Assembly: GCA_947502595.1 (NCBI GenBank)
Contig: CANNAM010000014.1
Coordinates: forward strand, 26,063 to 90,062
DNA: 64,000 nt
Direction: 5' to 3'
DNA from: an uncultured Marinicella sp.
Lineage (GTDB): Bacteria; Pseudomonadota; Gammaproteobacteria; Xanthomonadales; Marinicellaceae
Made by a program: the position numbers and the translations under genes. This document shows, one piece after another, positions 38,812 through 48,135 of the stretch. The stretch's first letter is position 1. Every line of letters starts with the position of its first letter. A model generated the notes under the pieces. The model did not search any database, had not been told where the DNA came from, and saw only the letters and a program-made list of their open reading frames with translations.

Positions 38812-40283
38812 TGAGTGATTCTATAAAAACAGTGGGTGTAGTGGGTGCTGGTACCATGGGTGTTGGTATCTGTGAAGTGGCTGCCAGCTATGGACAACAG
38901 GTGGTGTTGTTTGATGTGCAGCATGAAATGGCCAAGCAAGCCATCGTTAAGTTAGAGGAACGCTTAAAAAAACGGGCGCTCAGAGGCAAAATCACCAAAC
39001 AACAGGTGTCTGATACCATCGCTTGTATCCAAGTGGTTGATGATTTGGCTCACTTCAATGTGTGTGATTTGGTCATTGAAGCTGTGGTAGAAGATCTGGA
39101 TATTAAACAAGAATTGTTTCGCAAACTTGAAATCATCACTTCAAATTTAACCTTACTGGCGACCAATACTTCCTCTATTTCCATCACAGCAATCGCTGCC
39201 GGGATGAAAGACCCTTCGAGGTTGTTTGGTTTGCATTTTTTCAATCCAGCACCGGTGATGAAATTGGTGGAAGTGATTGCCGGCTTACAAACTGCTCCTG
39301 AGCACCTAGCGCAAGCCAAAGCAATGTGTAAGTTGTGGAAAAAAGTACCAGTTAAAGCCAATTCGACTCCTGGGTTTATAGTCAACCGTGTGGCACGCTC
39401 CTACTATGGTGAGCCATTAAAGATGTTACAGGAACAATTGGCCAGTTTTTATCACATTGATGCGGTGATGACTGAAGCAGCTGGTTTTCGCATGGGTCCA
39501 TTTGCCTTGATGGACTTGATAGGCATAGACATCAATTATGCTGTCAGCCAAACTGTATATCACGCCATGTTCAATGACCCAAGGTTCAAGCCTTCATTGC
39601 TACAAGGTGAAATGGTCAGTGCCAACACTTTGGGAATGAAAACATCTCAGGGCTTTTACAACCACCAGCCTGGTGCTGGAAACCCCAAAGCTGAGTATGC
39701 CCACAGCGATGCACAGTTTGATCAAATTATTGTGCCAGAAGAGGCCACTTATTTCAGCGAAATGTTTTGTGACTTTGAGTACGACAACCGCAAGTGGCAA
39801 GGCGATAAAGTCATCATCAGTGGGTGTCAGCTGTTGTTGTCTGATGGGCGATTAGCCAAAACAATTGAAGCCGAAAGCCAGCTACCAACCTGTTTGGTGG
39901 ACTTGTCCTTTGATTACCGCAAAAGCCAGTCGGTCAACCTTTGTTTCAGCCCCAACGTGAATCAGTTCATGCGCAACCGCATCGTGGCTTTTTTCAATCA
40001 CATTGGTAAACAAGTGCTGGTTACTGATGACCAACCGGCAATGATTGCATTGCGTACTTTGGTGCTGCTGATCAATGAAGCTGCTGATGCGGTATTCAAT
40101 GGTGTATGTTCTGCCAAAGATGTTGATTTGGCCATGCGCTACGGGGTTAATTACCCCAAAGGTCTGCTGGCATTTGCTGAACAACTGGGTTGGTCGCATG
40201 TGGCTCAAACATTAGATAACCTACAACAATGGTTTGGTGATGACCGTTACCGTTTATCACCTTACATCAGGAATCAGTTATGA
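38811..40283 (+). CDS. paaH: 3-hydroxyadipyl-CoA dehydrogenase (PaaH)
   Basis: NAD-dependent oxidation of 3-hydroxyadipyl-CoA to 3-oxoadipyl-CoA. The 490 residues have the Rossmann motif GAGTMGVG near the N-terminus, LFGLHFFNPAPVMKLVEV, and TPGFIVNRVARSYYGEP. They also have a duplicated C-terminal helical domain (MRYGVNYPKGLLAFAEQLG) seen in PaaH rather than in short hydroxybutyryl-CoA dehydrogenases. It overlaps paaJ by four bases. Confidence 0.94.
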   Translation: MSDSIKTVGVVGAGTMGVGICEVAASYGQQVVLFDVQHEMAKQAIVKLEERLKKRALRGKITKQQVSDTIACIQVVDDLAHFNVCDLVIEAVVEDLDIKQELFRKLEIITSNLTLLATNTSSISITAIAAGMKDPSRLFGLHFFNPAPVMKLVEVIAGLQTAPEHLAQAKAMCKLWKKVPVKANSTPGFIVNRVARSYYGEPLKMLQEQLASFYHIDAVMTEAAGFRMGPFALMDLIGIDINYAVSQTVYHAMFNDPRFKPSLLQGEMVSANTLGMKTSQGFYNHQPGAGNPKAEYAHSDAQFDQIIVPEEATYFSEMFCDFEYDNRKWQGDKVIISGCQLLLSDGRLAKTIEAESQLPTCLVDLSFDYRKSQSVNLCFSPNVNQFMRNRIVAFFNHIGKQVLVTDDQPAMIALRTLVLLINEAADAVFNGVCSAKDVDLAMRYGVNYPKGLLAFAEQLGWSHVAQTLDNLQQWFGDDRYRLSPYIRNQL

Positions 40284-41485
40284 AAAATGTATATATTTGT
40301 GATGGTGTGAGAACACCGATTGGTCGCTATGCTGGTGCCTTAGCCAGCGTCAGACCAGATGATCTGTTGGCCCATGTGATTCGAGCCCTGACTCAGCGCA
40401 ACCCAAGCTTACCGGTGGATGACATTGATGATGTGCTTGCTGGTTGTGCCAATCAGGCAGGGGAGGACAACCGCAATGTAGCCAAAATGTCGGCTTTGTT
40501 GGCAGGTTTGCCTACCAATGTGGCGGGTATGACTATCAACCGTTTGTGTGCTTCAGGGATGGATGCCATAGCCACGGCTGCCAGAACGATTGCATTTGGT
40601 GATGCAGAAGTAATGATTGCAGGTGGTGTAGAGTCGATGTCTCGCGCGCCGCTGGTGATGCCCAAAGCCACCAGTGCTTATTCAAGACAAGCAGAAATTT
40701 ACGACACCACCATGGGTTGGCGTTTTATCAATCCCAAATTACAAAAACAATACGGCACTGATTCAATGCCTGAAACCGGTGAGAAAGTGGCAGAAAAATT
40801 CAAAGTCAGTCGTGAAGACCAAGATTTATTTGCTTTTCGAAGTCAGCAGAAAACCGCAGCCGCGCAACAACTGGGTGTGTTTGCAGAAGAGATTGTGGCT
40901 GTGAACATTCCGCAGCGAAAGGCTGATGACGTGGTAGTAAGCACTGATGAACATCCCAGGGCAGGCACGCAATTAGATAAATTGGCGCAACTGCCGACCC
41001 CATTCAAGACCAATGGTACAGTCACCGCTGGTAATGCATCAGGCATCAATGATGGTGCTTGCGCGTTATTGCTTGCCTCAGAAGATGCAGTCAAAAAATA
41101 TGGTTTAACCCCGTTGGCTCGTTTTGTCGGGGCCAATGTGGCGGGTGTAGACCCTGAAGTGATGGGCATAGGTCCGGTACCTGCCTCAAAACAACTGCTC
41201 GAACGCTACAACTTATCTATTGATGATGTCGATGTGATTGAGTTGAATGAAGCTTTTGCATCACAAGGTTTGGCGGTGATGCGAATGCTTGGTTTAAAAG
41301 ACGATGATGCCAGGGTCAACCCCAATGGTGGAGCGATTGCTTTGGGACATCCATTGGGTATGAGTGGTGCACGTTTGGCTTTGACTGCAACCAGACAGCT
41401 GCAGCGAACTGGCGGAAAGTATGCGCTGTGTACCATGTGTATTGGTGTCGGCCAAGGCATGGCGATGTTACTTGAAAGGGCTTGA
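40280..41485 (+). CDS. paaJ: 3-oxoadipyl-CoA thiolase (PaaJ/PcaF)
   Basis: Cleaves 3-oxoadipyl-CoA to succinyl-CoA and acetyl-CoA, the last step of phenylacetate degradation, and also 2,3-didehydroadipyl semialdehyde-derived thioester earlier in the route. The 401 residues have the nucleophile C90 in NRLCASGMDA, GHPLGMSGAR and CTMCIGVGQGMAM. The start YICDGVRTPIGRYAGAL is typical of the PcaF/PaaJ group. It ends the paaGHJ operon and is followed by a strong hairpin. Confidence 0.94.
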   Translation: MKNVYICDGVRTPIGRYAGALASVRPDDLLAHVIRALTQRNPSLPVDDIDDVLAGCANQAGEDNRNVAKMSALLAGLPTNVAGMTINRLCASGMDAIATAARTIAFGDAEVMIAGGVESMSRAPLVMPKATSAYSRQAEIYDTTMGWRFINPKLQKQYGTDSMPETGEKVAEKFKVSREDQDLFAFRSQQKTAAAQQLGVFAEEIVAVNIPQRKADDVVVSTDEHPRAGTQLDKLAQLPTPFKTNGTVTAGNASGINDGACALLLASEDAVKKYGLTPLARFVGANVAGVDPEVMGIGPVPASKQLLERYNLSIDDVDVIELNEAFASQGLAVMRMLGLKDDDARVNPNGGAIALGHPLGMSGARLALTATRQLQRTGGKYALCTMCIGVGQGMAMLLERA

Positions 41486-41551
41486 TTAAGGCAAAGAGCA
41501 GCAGCCAGAACTGAACCCAGTCTTGGCTGTTTAGCAATAACCAAATGTTCA

Positions 41552-41588
41552 TTAAAGCCGCTTAAGTCGATGGCTTAAGCGGCTCTTA
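41552..41588. terminator. Perfect 11-bp hairpin between paaJ and the convergent adhesin-like gene
   Basis: AGCCGCTTAAG (41556-41566) and CTTAAGCGGCT (41574-41584) are exact reverse complements with a 7-nt loop, flanked by TTAA on both sides. It lies between two converging genes and could end transcripts from either strand, although no long T-run follows. Confidence 0.6.
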
Positions 41589-41634
41589 ATCTGGGCCTTC
41601 TTAGCTTTTTAATTTGAATACTGAGTTCAGCATT

Positions 41635-44274
41635 TCATTCAAAAGTATCCTTGAATATCAAATCATTAGGTAACAGTGTTGCCGTGCCGCCATTGTTGCT
41701 TGAGTCAGTGTTATTATTCGGCAACTCGTCAATTTCATTGGCTTGTGCATTGATGGCAAGGTCAAAATCCCCGACTTGATTGATGCGGTACATCAGAGTC
41801 ATGTTTTCATTTTGAAACAAATCAATTTCATTGATAACACAGTCTAAATTTTGACATGCCTGCCCAGCGGCCCACAATAAAGTCAGGTTCTCAGGCGTGT
41901 CAACAACATGTACACCGGTCACATCATTGGGGCCAGTATTGTATATGGTTAATTCATACTCAACTTCTTGACCCACATAAAATGGCGGATTAGAGATTAA
42001 ATCCAATCTTACGCTGGTATCAGATGCAGCAACCAAGGGTCGGCTGATGGTCACTTCATTGTCAGATAAGTTGGGGTCATGTTGACCAGGGGTGGCAAAC
42101 ACCCGATGGATGAATGTATCTACATTGCCTGGGTCGGCAAGTGGCGCAAACACTTGGAACGTGGTCTGTACTGAATCACCTGCATTTAAATCGGGTAGCA
42201 GACATGGAATGCTAGGACAAATACCGATACTGATGAAATCGGCACCAGGAAACTCTGTCCACAGTTGGATGTTGCTGGCATCATTTATGGCTGTGACGGT
42301 GATTTCAAATTGCATGAACTGAAAAGAGTAATGCGGTGCGGGCTGTAACAACTCCATGGTGACTTTAATGTCGGCATTGCTGATGGCGCCGTTATTCAAT
42401 TGGTCATCTAAATTATCTTCCATATTGATATCAACTTGATTGCTACTGACTGTGCCAATGGCATCAAATTGAGACTGAGTTACCTCAGCTGAAATGTTGA
42501 TGTCTTTTGAGCCGCCGTTAGACAGTGTGTTAATAACACAGTTTTGACCAACTGTAGAATTACATCCGTTGTAAGTGATGGTGCTCAGGCCAAAACCTTG
42601 TAAATTGAATTGAACTTGGTCTGCAGTTGATTGACCGGCATTGCTGATGGTCGCTTGATAATTTATAGTTTGGCCAATGAAATAAGGGGCTGGCGTCATT
42701 AAATCGAGATTGATACCAAGGTCAGCACCTTCATAAATAGGTAAGCTATAAGTGACCAAATTATTTTCATTCACGGTGCCTTCATCTGGGTCTTCATGGG
42801 TTGAAGCTGGGGTGGCTCTGGCCTCTAAAGTCAAACTCATTGGACTGCTGAGGTGGTTGCCAGTAACAACGTCTACAGGAATGTAAGCCTGTTGACCAGC
42901 GCCTAAGTAATCAATCGTACAAGGGAAAGCGGTACACTGTACTGAATCAACTGCTTGAATAAATACGTGATCAGTCTGCAAATCAACTTCTATGGCACTG
43001 GCGTTTCCAGGACCCTTGTTGGTAACCTGCATGTATGCAACTAATTCTTGGGCACTGACGTAGGGTGCAGGGTGAGAAAAGACAATTTGTGCAGCAATAT
43101 CGGCAACATCATTGACCTCATAGGCGCCAATGTCACAGGTGCCTATTCGATTGATGCCACGTTGGTCTTCAGGCAAACAATAAAGGCTGTCACCGCCGTT
43201 TACCGAAGCTGAACTGTAACCCAAGGCGCGGGTTTCCGTTGGGCCGCCATTGTCTCGTAACGCACTCAAACCGGCAACCCTGAAATTATTCGGTAAACAA
43301 TCGAATGGAGGGGCGCCGCCGCCACCATAAACTCTGGCATTGTGGGTGTTTAATACAATGTTGGTGTTATTTAAAAAGCACTGAGGGTAGAGTGAATTGC
43401 TGACACTAAGTATTGAATTATTGATCGTCATTTTAGACAAAATGGTGTTGTGGTTTAAGCGCACAAAAGAACTGTCATCAAAAAATAGAGAGAGGTATTG
43501 GTATTCTGATGGGCTGGCTGTAAATGTACTGTTAGCTATATGCGCCTGTACTGACTTTCCAGCTACACCGTTAAGCAACTCGTTAAACAAACTGCCAGAA
43601 ATGTTCAAGTCGCCACCACGCATATAAATGCTGCTGTTGGTGTTGTGTTTAAACGTTGAATCAATGACTTCAACTGCCGAATCAACAGCATAAATAACGG
43701 ATGGTTGCCACACACCAGGTGCACCAGTGGACTCGATCTCATTGGCAATTATGGTCGACCGTTCAAGCAATAATGTCCCGTCATAAATAGCTATGGCCGC
43801 ACCACTGGCATCGGCGATATAACTCGAACCAATCAGTGAATCAGTTAAATAGATGTTCGCATCAAAAACATACAAGGTCGCACCTGGGCCGTTAAAAAAA
43901 TTACTTTTGGCATTGATTAAATGCACCCGGTTGAAATGAACGTTGGTGTTGTTGCCGGTGACCTCCATGATTTTGTGGATGTTGTCACCGGAAATGTAAA
44001 ATACACCGTTGGCATTGGCTGACTGAAAAGTAATGTCTGAAGTGATGGTTGGTAATGTACCGTTGATCGTCACAACCCATTCATTGGGTGCAATGATGGT
44101 GTCTGCACCTGAGCCTGCAGTGCAGTTTCCTCGTGGTGCATCGGCATTGGCGCTGCGTATGGCGTCCTTGAGCTCGCAACCATTGGTGCCAATGTTGATG
44201 GTGGCCGCATTGGTGCTGAATACCGCAATGGCAAACAGTAAAAAACTGACTGGAATAAAAATATTTCTTTTCAT
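41635..44274 (-). CDS. Secreted beta-helix / DUF11-repeat adhesin-like protein with C-terminal IFxxxFE tag
   Basis: An 879-residue surface-type protein. The ATG at 44274 was chosen because it starts a signal peptide (MKRNIFIPVSFLLFAIAVFSTNA). A CSLREA-like N-terminal motif follows (NGCELKDAIRSANADA, CTAGSGADTI), then a right-handed beta-helix to about 390, closed by RGINRIGTCDIGAYEV. Four DUF11/CARDB-like beta-sandwich repeats come next, each opening with a form of APYFIGQTINYQATISN. The last residues are NDLIFKDTFE, like the end of the Calx-beta protein at 854-3109. It lies in opposite orientation between paaGHJ and paaABCDE. Its function is probably adhesion or surface display. Confidence 0.85.
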   Translation of the reverse strand: MKRNIFIPVSFLLFAIAVFSTNAATINIGTNGCELKDAIRSANADAPRGNCTAGSGADTIIAPNEWVVTINGTLPTITSDITFQSANANGVFYISGDNIHKIMEVTGNNTNVHFNRVHLINAKSNFFNGPGATLYVFDANIYLTDSLIGSSYIADASGAAIAIYDGTLLLERSTIIANEIESTGAPGVWQPSVIYAVDSAVEVIDSTFKHNTNSSIYMRGGDLNISGSLFNELLNGVAGKSVQAHIANSTFTASPSEYQYLSLFFDDSSFVRLNHNTILSKMTINNSILSVSNSLYPQCFLNNTNIVLNTHNARVYGGGGAPPFDCLPNNFRVAGLSALRDNGGPTETRALGYSSASVNGGDSLYCLPEDQRGINRIGTCDIGAYEVNDVADIAAQIVFSHPAPYVSAQELVAYMQVTNKGPGNASAIEVDLQTDHVFIQAVDSVQCTAFPCTIDYLGAGQQAYIPVDVVTGNHLSSPMSLTLEARATPASTHEDPDEGTVNENNLVTYSLPIYEGADLGINLDLMTPAPYFIGQTINYQATISNAGQSTADQVQFNLQGFGLSTITYNGCNSTVGQNCVINTLSNGGSKDINISAEVTQSQFDAIGTVSSNQVDINMEDNLDDQLNNGAISNADIKVTMELLQPAPHYSFQFMQFEITVTAINDASNIQLWTEFPGADFISIGICPSIPCLLPDLNAGDSVQTTFQVFAPLADPGNVDTFIHRVFATPGQHDPNLSDNEVTISRPLVAASDTSVRLDLISNPPFYVGQEVEYELTIYNTGPNDVTGVHVVDTPENLTLLWAAGQACQNLDCVINEIDLFQNENMTLMYRINQVGDFDLAINAQANEIDELPNNNTDSSNNGGTATLLPNDLIFKDTFE

Positions 44275-44334
44275 GAATTTAAAACCCGCTTTAGTTTCGC
44301 TTGGTTTTATTTTGCGACCAAGACAATTCATGTG

Positions 44335-44370
44335 CATGAAAAATACATGAAAAGTTCATGAAATTTCATA
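44335..44370. repeat. Four CATGAAA-type repeats phased at 10-11 bp
   Basis: CATGAAAA at 44335, CATGAAAA at 44346, CATGAAAT at 44357 and CATAAATG at 44367 recur at spacings of 11, 11 and 10 bp, one helical turn. They lie 60-100 bp upstream of the adhesin-like gene start and about 190 bp upstream of paaA. Phased A-tracts of this kind can bend DNA or carry stacked regulator sites. Confidence 0.5.
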
Positions 44371-44443
44371 AATGTGATAACAATGGTGGCCTTTTAGTTC
44401 AACTGTATTGCATTTGTTGCATTGAATGGAGTGATTCCCCAGT

Positions 44444-44472
44444 TTGCTATTTGCTGGTATAAAATTTACAAT
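44444..44472 (+). promoter_or_regulatory. Candidate sigma-70 promoter of paaABCDE
   Basis: TTGCTA (44444-44449) and TACAAT (44467-44472) are separated by 17 nt. The predicted start site is about 80 nt before the paaA ATG. No PaaX-type or PaaR-type regulator gene is in the window. Confidence 0.4.
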
Positions 44473-44561
44473 AAAATGAGTTATTATATTGATGCTGTTT
44501 TATCCGCAATTTAGACCGACAAAAGGGTAAAATAACCACTTAACCAGCGCAGAGAATTGTT

Positions 44562-45536
44562 ATGTATTCACAAGGATTAACCGATGCCAAGGGCCAACAA
44601 GAGCCGGCTGAATTGTTGGCTGCTTTTCAAGCCAAAATTGATCGCGAAGAAAAAATTGAGCCGCGTGATTGGATGCCGGATGCTTACCGCAAAACGCTGA
44701 TCAGGCAAATGTCCCAACATGCGCACTCTGAAATTGTGGGCCAACTGCCAGAAGGCAATTGGATTACCCGAGCGCCGACCTTGAATCGAAAGATGATTTT
44801 ATTGGCCAAAGTACAAGATGAAGCAGGTCATGGCTTGTACATTTATTCAGCCACCGAAACGTTGGGTGTTACTCGAGATCAATTGACTGACGAGTTATTA
44901 AGCGGCAAAGCCAAGTATTCATCCATATTTAATTACCCCACACCTTCGTGGGCAGATATGGGCGCTATTGGTTGGCTGGTTGATGGAGCAGCCATCATGA
45001 ACCAAGTTCCACTGTGCCGAGCCTCATATGGTCCTTATGCCAGGTCTATGGTCAGAATTTGTAAAGAAGAAAGTTTTCACCAACGCCAAGGTTATGAAAT
45101 CATGACGGTGTTGGCGCGTGGCAGCAAAGCCCAAAAAGACATGGCCCAACGTGCACTGAACCGCACTTGGTGGCCTGCATTGATGATGTTTGGCCCCAGT
45201 GACAAGGACTCAACTCATTCAGCACAGTCAATGAAGTGGAAAATCAAACGCTTCAGCAACGATGAGTTGCGCCAAAAATTCATAGATGCCACTGTGCCTC
45301 AAGCAGAACATTTGGGCTTAACCATTCCTGATCCAGAATTAAAGCTCAACCCGGAAACCGGGCATTATGATCATGGTCCCATAGATTGGGATGAATTTAT
45401 CCAAGTGCTCAAGGGCAATGGTCCATGTAATAAGGAACGTTTACAAGCACGTATTGATGCGCACGACAAGGGTGCTTGGGTTCGCGAAGCGGCCAATGTC
45501 TATCAACAAAAACAACAAAAACGTGAGGTTGCCTGA
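44562..45536 (+). CDS. paaA: Phenylacetyl-CoA 1,2-epoxidase catalytic subunit PaaA
   Basis: Catalytic diiron subunit of the multicomponent epoxidase that inserts oxygen into the phenylacetyl-CoA ring. In 324 residues the carboxylate-bridged diiron ligands are seen in [11 protein letters not shown] and [14 protein letters not shown]. It opens a five-gene set in the canonical order A-B-C-D-E, all coupled by short overlaps. The stop overlaps paaB by one base (TGATG). Confidence 0.97.
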   Translation: MYSQGLTDAKGQQEPAELLAAFQAKIDREEKIEPRDWMPDAYRKTLIRQMSQHAHSEIVGQLPEGNWITRAPTLNRKMILLAKVQDEAGHGLYIYSATETLGVTRDQLTDELLSGKAKYSSIFNYPTPSWADMGAIGWLVDGAAIMNQVPLCRASYGPYARSMVRICKEESFHQRQGYEIMTVLARGSKAQKDMAQRALNRTWWPALMMFGPSDKDSTHSAQSMKWKIKRFSNDELRQKFIDATVPQAEHLGLTIPDPELKLNPETGHYDHGPIDWDEFIQVLKGNGPCNKERLQARIDAHDKGAWVREAANVYQQKQQKREVA

Positions 45537-45817
45537 TGGCAGAGATGAAATTATACGAAGTGTTTATTCGGGCCAAATCCGGCTTAAACCATCGACACGT
45601 GGGTTCATTACACGCCAGTGATGCCCAAATGGCTTTACTCAATGCCCGAGATGTTTATACCCGCAGAAAAGAGGGCGTGAGCATATGGGTGATTGAAGCG
45701 GAAAAAATCACCGCATCAAACCCTGAGCAAGAACATGAGTGGTTTGACCCAGCAGAGGACAAAGTTTACCGTTACCCAACATTTTACCCGTTGGACAAAG
45801 AAGTGGAAAATATGTGA
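45536..45817 (+). CDS. paaB: Phenylacetyl-CoA epoxidase subunit PaaB
   Basis: Small subunit that bridges PaaAC heterodimers. The 93 residues contain LYEVFIRAKSGLNHRHVGSL and HASDAQMALLNARDVYTRR, and the length is standard for the family. It overlaps paaA and paaC by one base each. Confidence 0.96.
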   Translation: MAEMKLYEVFIRAKSGLNHRHVGSLHASDAQMALLNARDVYTRRKEGVSIWVIEAEKITASNPEQEHEWFDPAEDKVYRYPTFYPLDKEVENM

Positions 45818-46584
45818 TGACTGGTCAATTCAACAACCCCGCTTTACACAGCTATTTATTGCGCCTAGCTGACACATCACTGACGATGGGGCAACGCTTG
45901 GCAGAGTGGTGTGGTCATGGACCTTATTTAGAAGAGGACGTGGCTTTGACCAATGTTTCATTGGATTTAATCGGTCATGCGAACATCTTTTATCAACTGG
46001 CAGCAGAACTGCATGAGCACCCTATAACAGCCGATGATTTGGCTTTTTTGCGTGATGCGCATGAATACCGCAACCCCATCATAACTGAATTGCCCAAGGG
46101 TGATTTTGCTTACACCACTTTGAAACAATATTTTATTGATGTGTTCAATGTGCACTTGTACCAAGCGCTGTCAACTTCAAGTTATGAACCACTGGCGCTG
46201 GCCGCTAAAAAAGCCTTGATGGAGGTCAAGTACCACCGCAAACGCAGCGAAGCATGGGTTGAGCGGCTGTCTCTCAGTACTGAGGAAGCCAAAACACGCA
46301 GCCAGAAAGCTTTGTTTGATCTGTGGTTTTATACCCCAGAATTATTTGAAACAGATGCAGCCATGGATGAACTGTTTGTCCAAGGTGTGATTGCTGATTA
46401 CACTGAAATAAAAACAATTTGGCACCAGCAGGTTGAAGCTCATTTGCAGCACTGTCAGCTGACTTTGCCTGAATCTGGCTGGGTAGCAACCGGCGGATTA
46501 CAAGGTGAACATTCTGAACATTTGGGTTATATGTTGGCCGAGATGCAGTTTTTACAGCGGGCTTATCCAGGTTGTGAATGGTGA
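45817..46584 (+). CDS. paaC: Phenylacetyl-CoA epoxidase structural subunit PaaC
   Basis: Non-catalytic ferritin-fold partner of PaaA. The ATG at 45817 overlapping the paaB stop (TGATG) was preferred to the GTG at 45814. The 255 residues contain LADTSLTMGQRLAEWCGHGP, EEDVALTNVSLDLIGHA and YHRKRSEAWVERL. It overlaps paaD by seven bases. Confidence 0.96.
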   Translation: MTGQFNNPALHSYLLRLADTSLTMGQRLAEWCGHGPYLEEDVALTNVSLDLIGHANIFYQLAAELHEHPITADDLAFLRDAHEYRNPIITELPKGDFAYTTLKQYFIDVFNVHLYQALSTSSYEPLALAAKKALMEVKYHRKRSEAWVERLSLSTEEAKTRSQKALFDLWFYTPELFETDAAMDELFVQGVIADYTEIKTIWHQQVEAHLQHCQLTLPESGWVATGGLQGEHSEHLGYMLAEMQFLQRAYPGCEW

Positions 46585-47081
46585 AAACCGTGACCAATCA
46601 CCCTGGCTCATCTGACAGTGCATTGACAGCGGCACGTATATATGCAATCTTGGCAGCTGTCAAAGACCCAGAGATTCCAGTTATTAGCATTCAAGATTTG
46701 GGCATATTGCAACATGTAAAACTTGAGGCTGACAAAGTGCTGGTGGAAATAATCCCAACTTATTCTGGGTGTCCTGCCATGCATGCAATACAAACCGACA
46801 TCAAAGCCGCTTTGTTACAGCATGGCATCACAGCTGTTGAAGTGAAATTGGTAAACAGTCCAATTTGGACCACCGACATGATTTCTGAGGAAGGCAAAGC
46901 AGCCATGTTGGCCTACGGTATTGCGCCACCTTTAGGGCCAAATGAACGGTTGATCAAGTGCCCCCAATGCAAGTCTCAAGACACCACCCTTATCAGCGAA
47001 TTTGGCTCTACGGCTTGTAAAGCCTTGTACCGATGTGAAAGCTGCCTAGAACCTTTTGATTATTTTAAGTGCCATGCATAA
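46578..47081 (+). CDS. paaD: Phenylacetyl-CoA epoxidase assembly protein PaaD
   Basis: A 167-residue protein needed for iron-sulfur or diiron maturation of the epoxidase. An N-terminal MIP18/DUF59 domain (VKDPEIPVISIQDLGIL, YSGCPAM) is followed by a C-terminal zinc-ribbon with four paired cysteines (CPQC and CESC). It overlaps paaC by seven bases and paaE by eight. Confidence 0.95.
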   Translation: MVKTVTNHPGSSDSALTAARIYAILAAVKDPEIPVISIQDLGILQHVKLEADKVLVEIIPTYSGCPAMHAIQTDIKAALLQHGITAVEVKLVNSPIWTTDMISEEGKAAMLAYGIAPPLGPNERLIKCPQCKSQDTTLISEFGSTACKALYRCESCLEPFDYFKCHA

Positions 47082-48129
47082 ATTCCATTCATTGACGATC
47101 AAAACCATTCAAACCCAACCTAATGCCGTAATTTGGACTTTAGACATTCCAGCGGCCTTGGTGGATGAGTTTGATTTCAAGCCAGGACAACACCTGACCT
47201 TCAGAACCCATATCAACGGCCAAGAGTTGCGCCGCAGTTACTCCATATGTTCACCTAAAAGTCGTAACAATGAACTTGATGTACTGATTAAGGCCGTGGA
47301 TAAAGGGCGATTTTCACAAGCAGCACAACATACATTTAAGGTCGGTAGTCAGGTCGATGTGTTGCCACCCAGTGGACATTTTGTATTAGACCCCCGGGAG
47401 CATGCACATTATGTGGCTTTTGCAGCGGGTTCAGGCATTACCCCTGTTATGGGTATGATATATGCCACTTTAGAGCAAACTAAAACCGCTGAATTTATCT
47501 TGTTCTATGGTAACAGCAAGACTTCTGACGTGTTGTTGCATGAGCAAATTGCTTACCTAAAAGATCGATTTGGCGCACGGTTCAGTGTGCATTTTTTCTT
47601 ATCTCAACAAAAAGTAGATATGGCTTTATACCAAGGCCGGTTTGACAGCCAAAAAATTAAACTGCTCAATGAGCACTTAATCAAGCACATCAATGCCGAT
47701 GGCTATTTTGTATGTGGTCCTGGCGCCATGATCGACACCGTTTGTGCTGCTTTGGCTGAGTTGGGCATAGATCAGAAGCTGATTCACAATGAGCGTTTTC
47801 TCAGTGACGGTCAGGAAATCACCTTGGCTGAAAAAACTGTCAAACAAGATGCAGGTGTAACAGTGACCATAGATGGCGCAAACCATGAATTTAATTTACT
47901 GGCTGGAACGCAAGCAACTTTACTGGAATCAGCTGAATCAGCTGGGGTAGATTTACCTTATTCGTGCAAGGCCGGCGTGTGTGCCACCTGTCGCTGCAAA
48001 TTGGTGGAAGGTGAGGTTGAAATGATCAATAACTACTCACTTGAAGAGTGGGAAACCAAAGCAGGTTATATCCTGAGTTGCCAATCAGTGGCCCGCTCAA
48101 GTAAAATCCATATCTCTTTTGATGAGTGA
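47074..48129 (+). CDS. paaE: Phenylacetyl-CoA epoxidase reductase PaaE
   Basis: NAD(P)H-dependent reductase that feeds electrons to PaaA. The ATG at 47074 was chosen over a TTG at 47056 because the family begins close to HKFHSLTI. The 351 residues have a FAD-binding domain (RRSYSICS), an NAD(P) domain (FAAGSGITPVMGMIY, YFVCGPGAMID) and a C-terminal plant-type [2Fe-2S] domain with CKAGVCATC and a fourth cysteine in LSCQS. Confidence 0.96.
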   Translation: MHKFHSLTIKTIQTQPNAVIWTLDIPAALVDEFDFKPGQHLTFRTHINGQELRRSYSICSPKSRNNELDVLIKAVDKGRFSQAAQHTFKVGSQVDVLPPSGHFVLDPREHAHYVAFAAGSGITPVMGMIYATLEQTKTAEFILFYGNSKTSDVLLHEQIAYLKDRFGARFSVHFFLSQQKVDMALYQGRFDSQKIKLLNEHLIKHINADGYFVCGPGAMIDTVCAALAELGIDQKLIHNERFLSDGQEITLAEKTVKQDAGVTVTIDGANHEFNLLAGTQATLLESAESAGVDLPYSCKAGVCATCRCKLVEGEVEMINNYSLEEWETKAGYILSCQSVARSSKIHISFDE

Positions 48130-48135
48130 CCCTTT

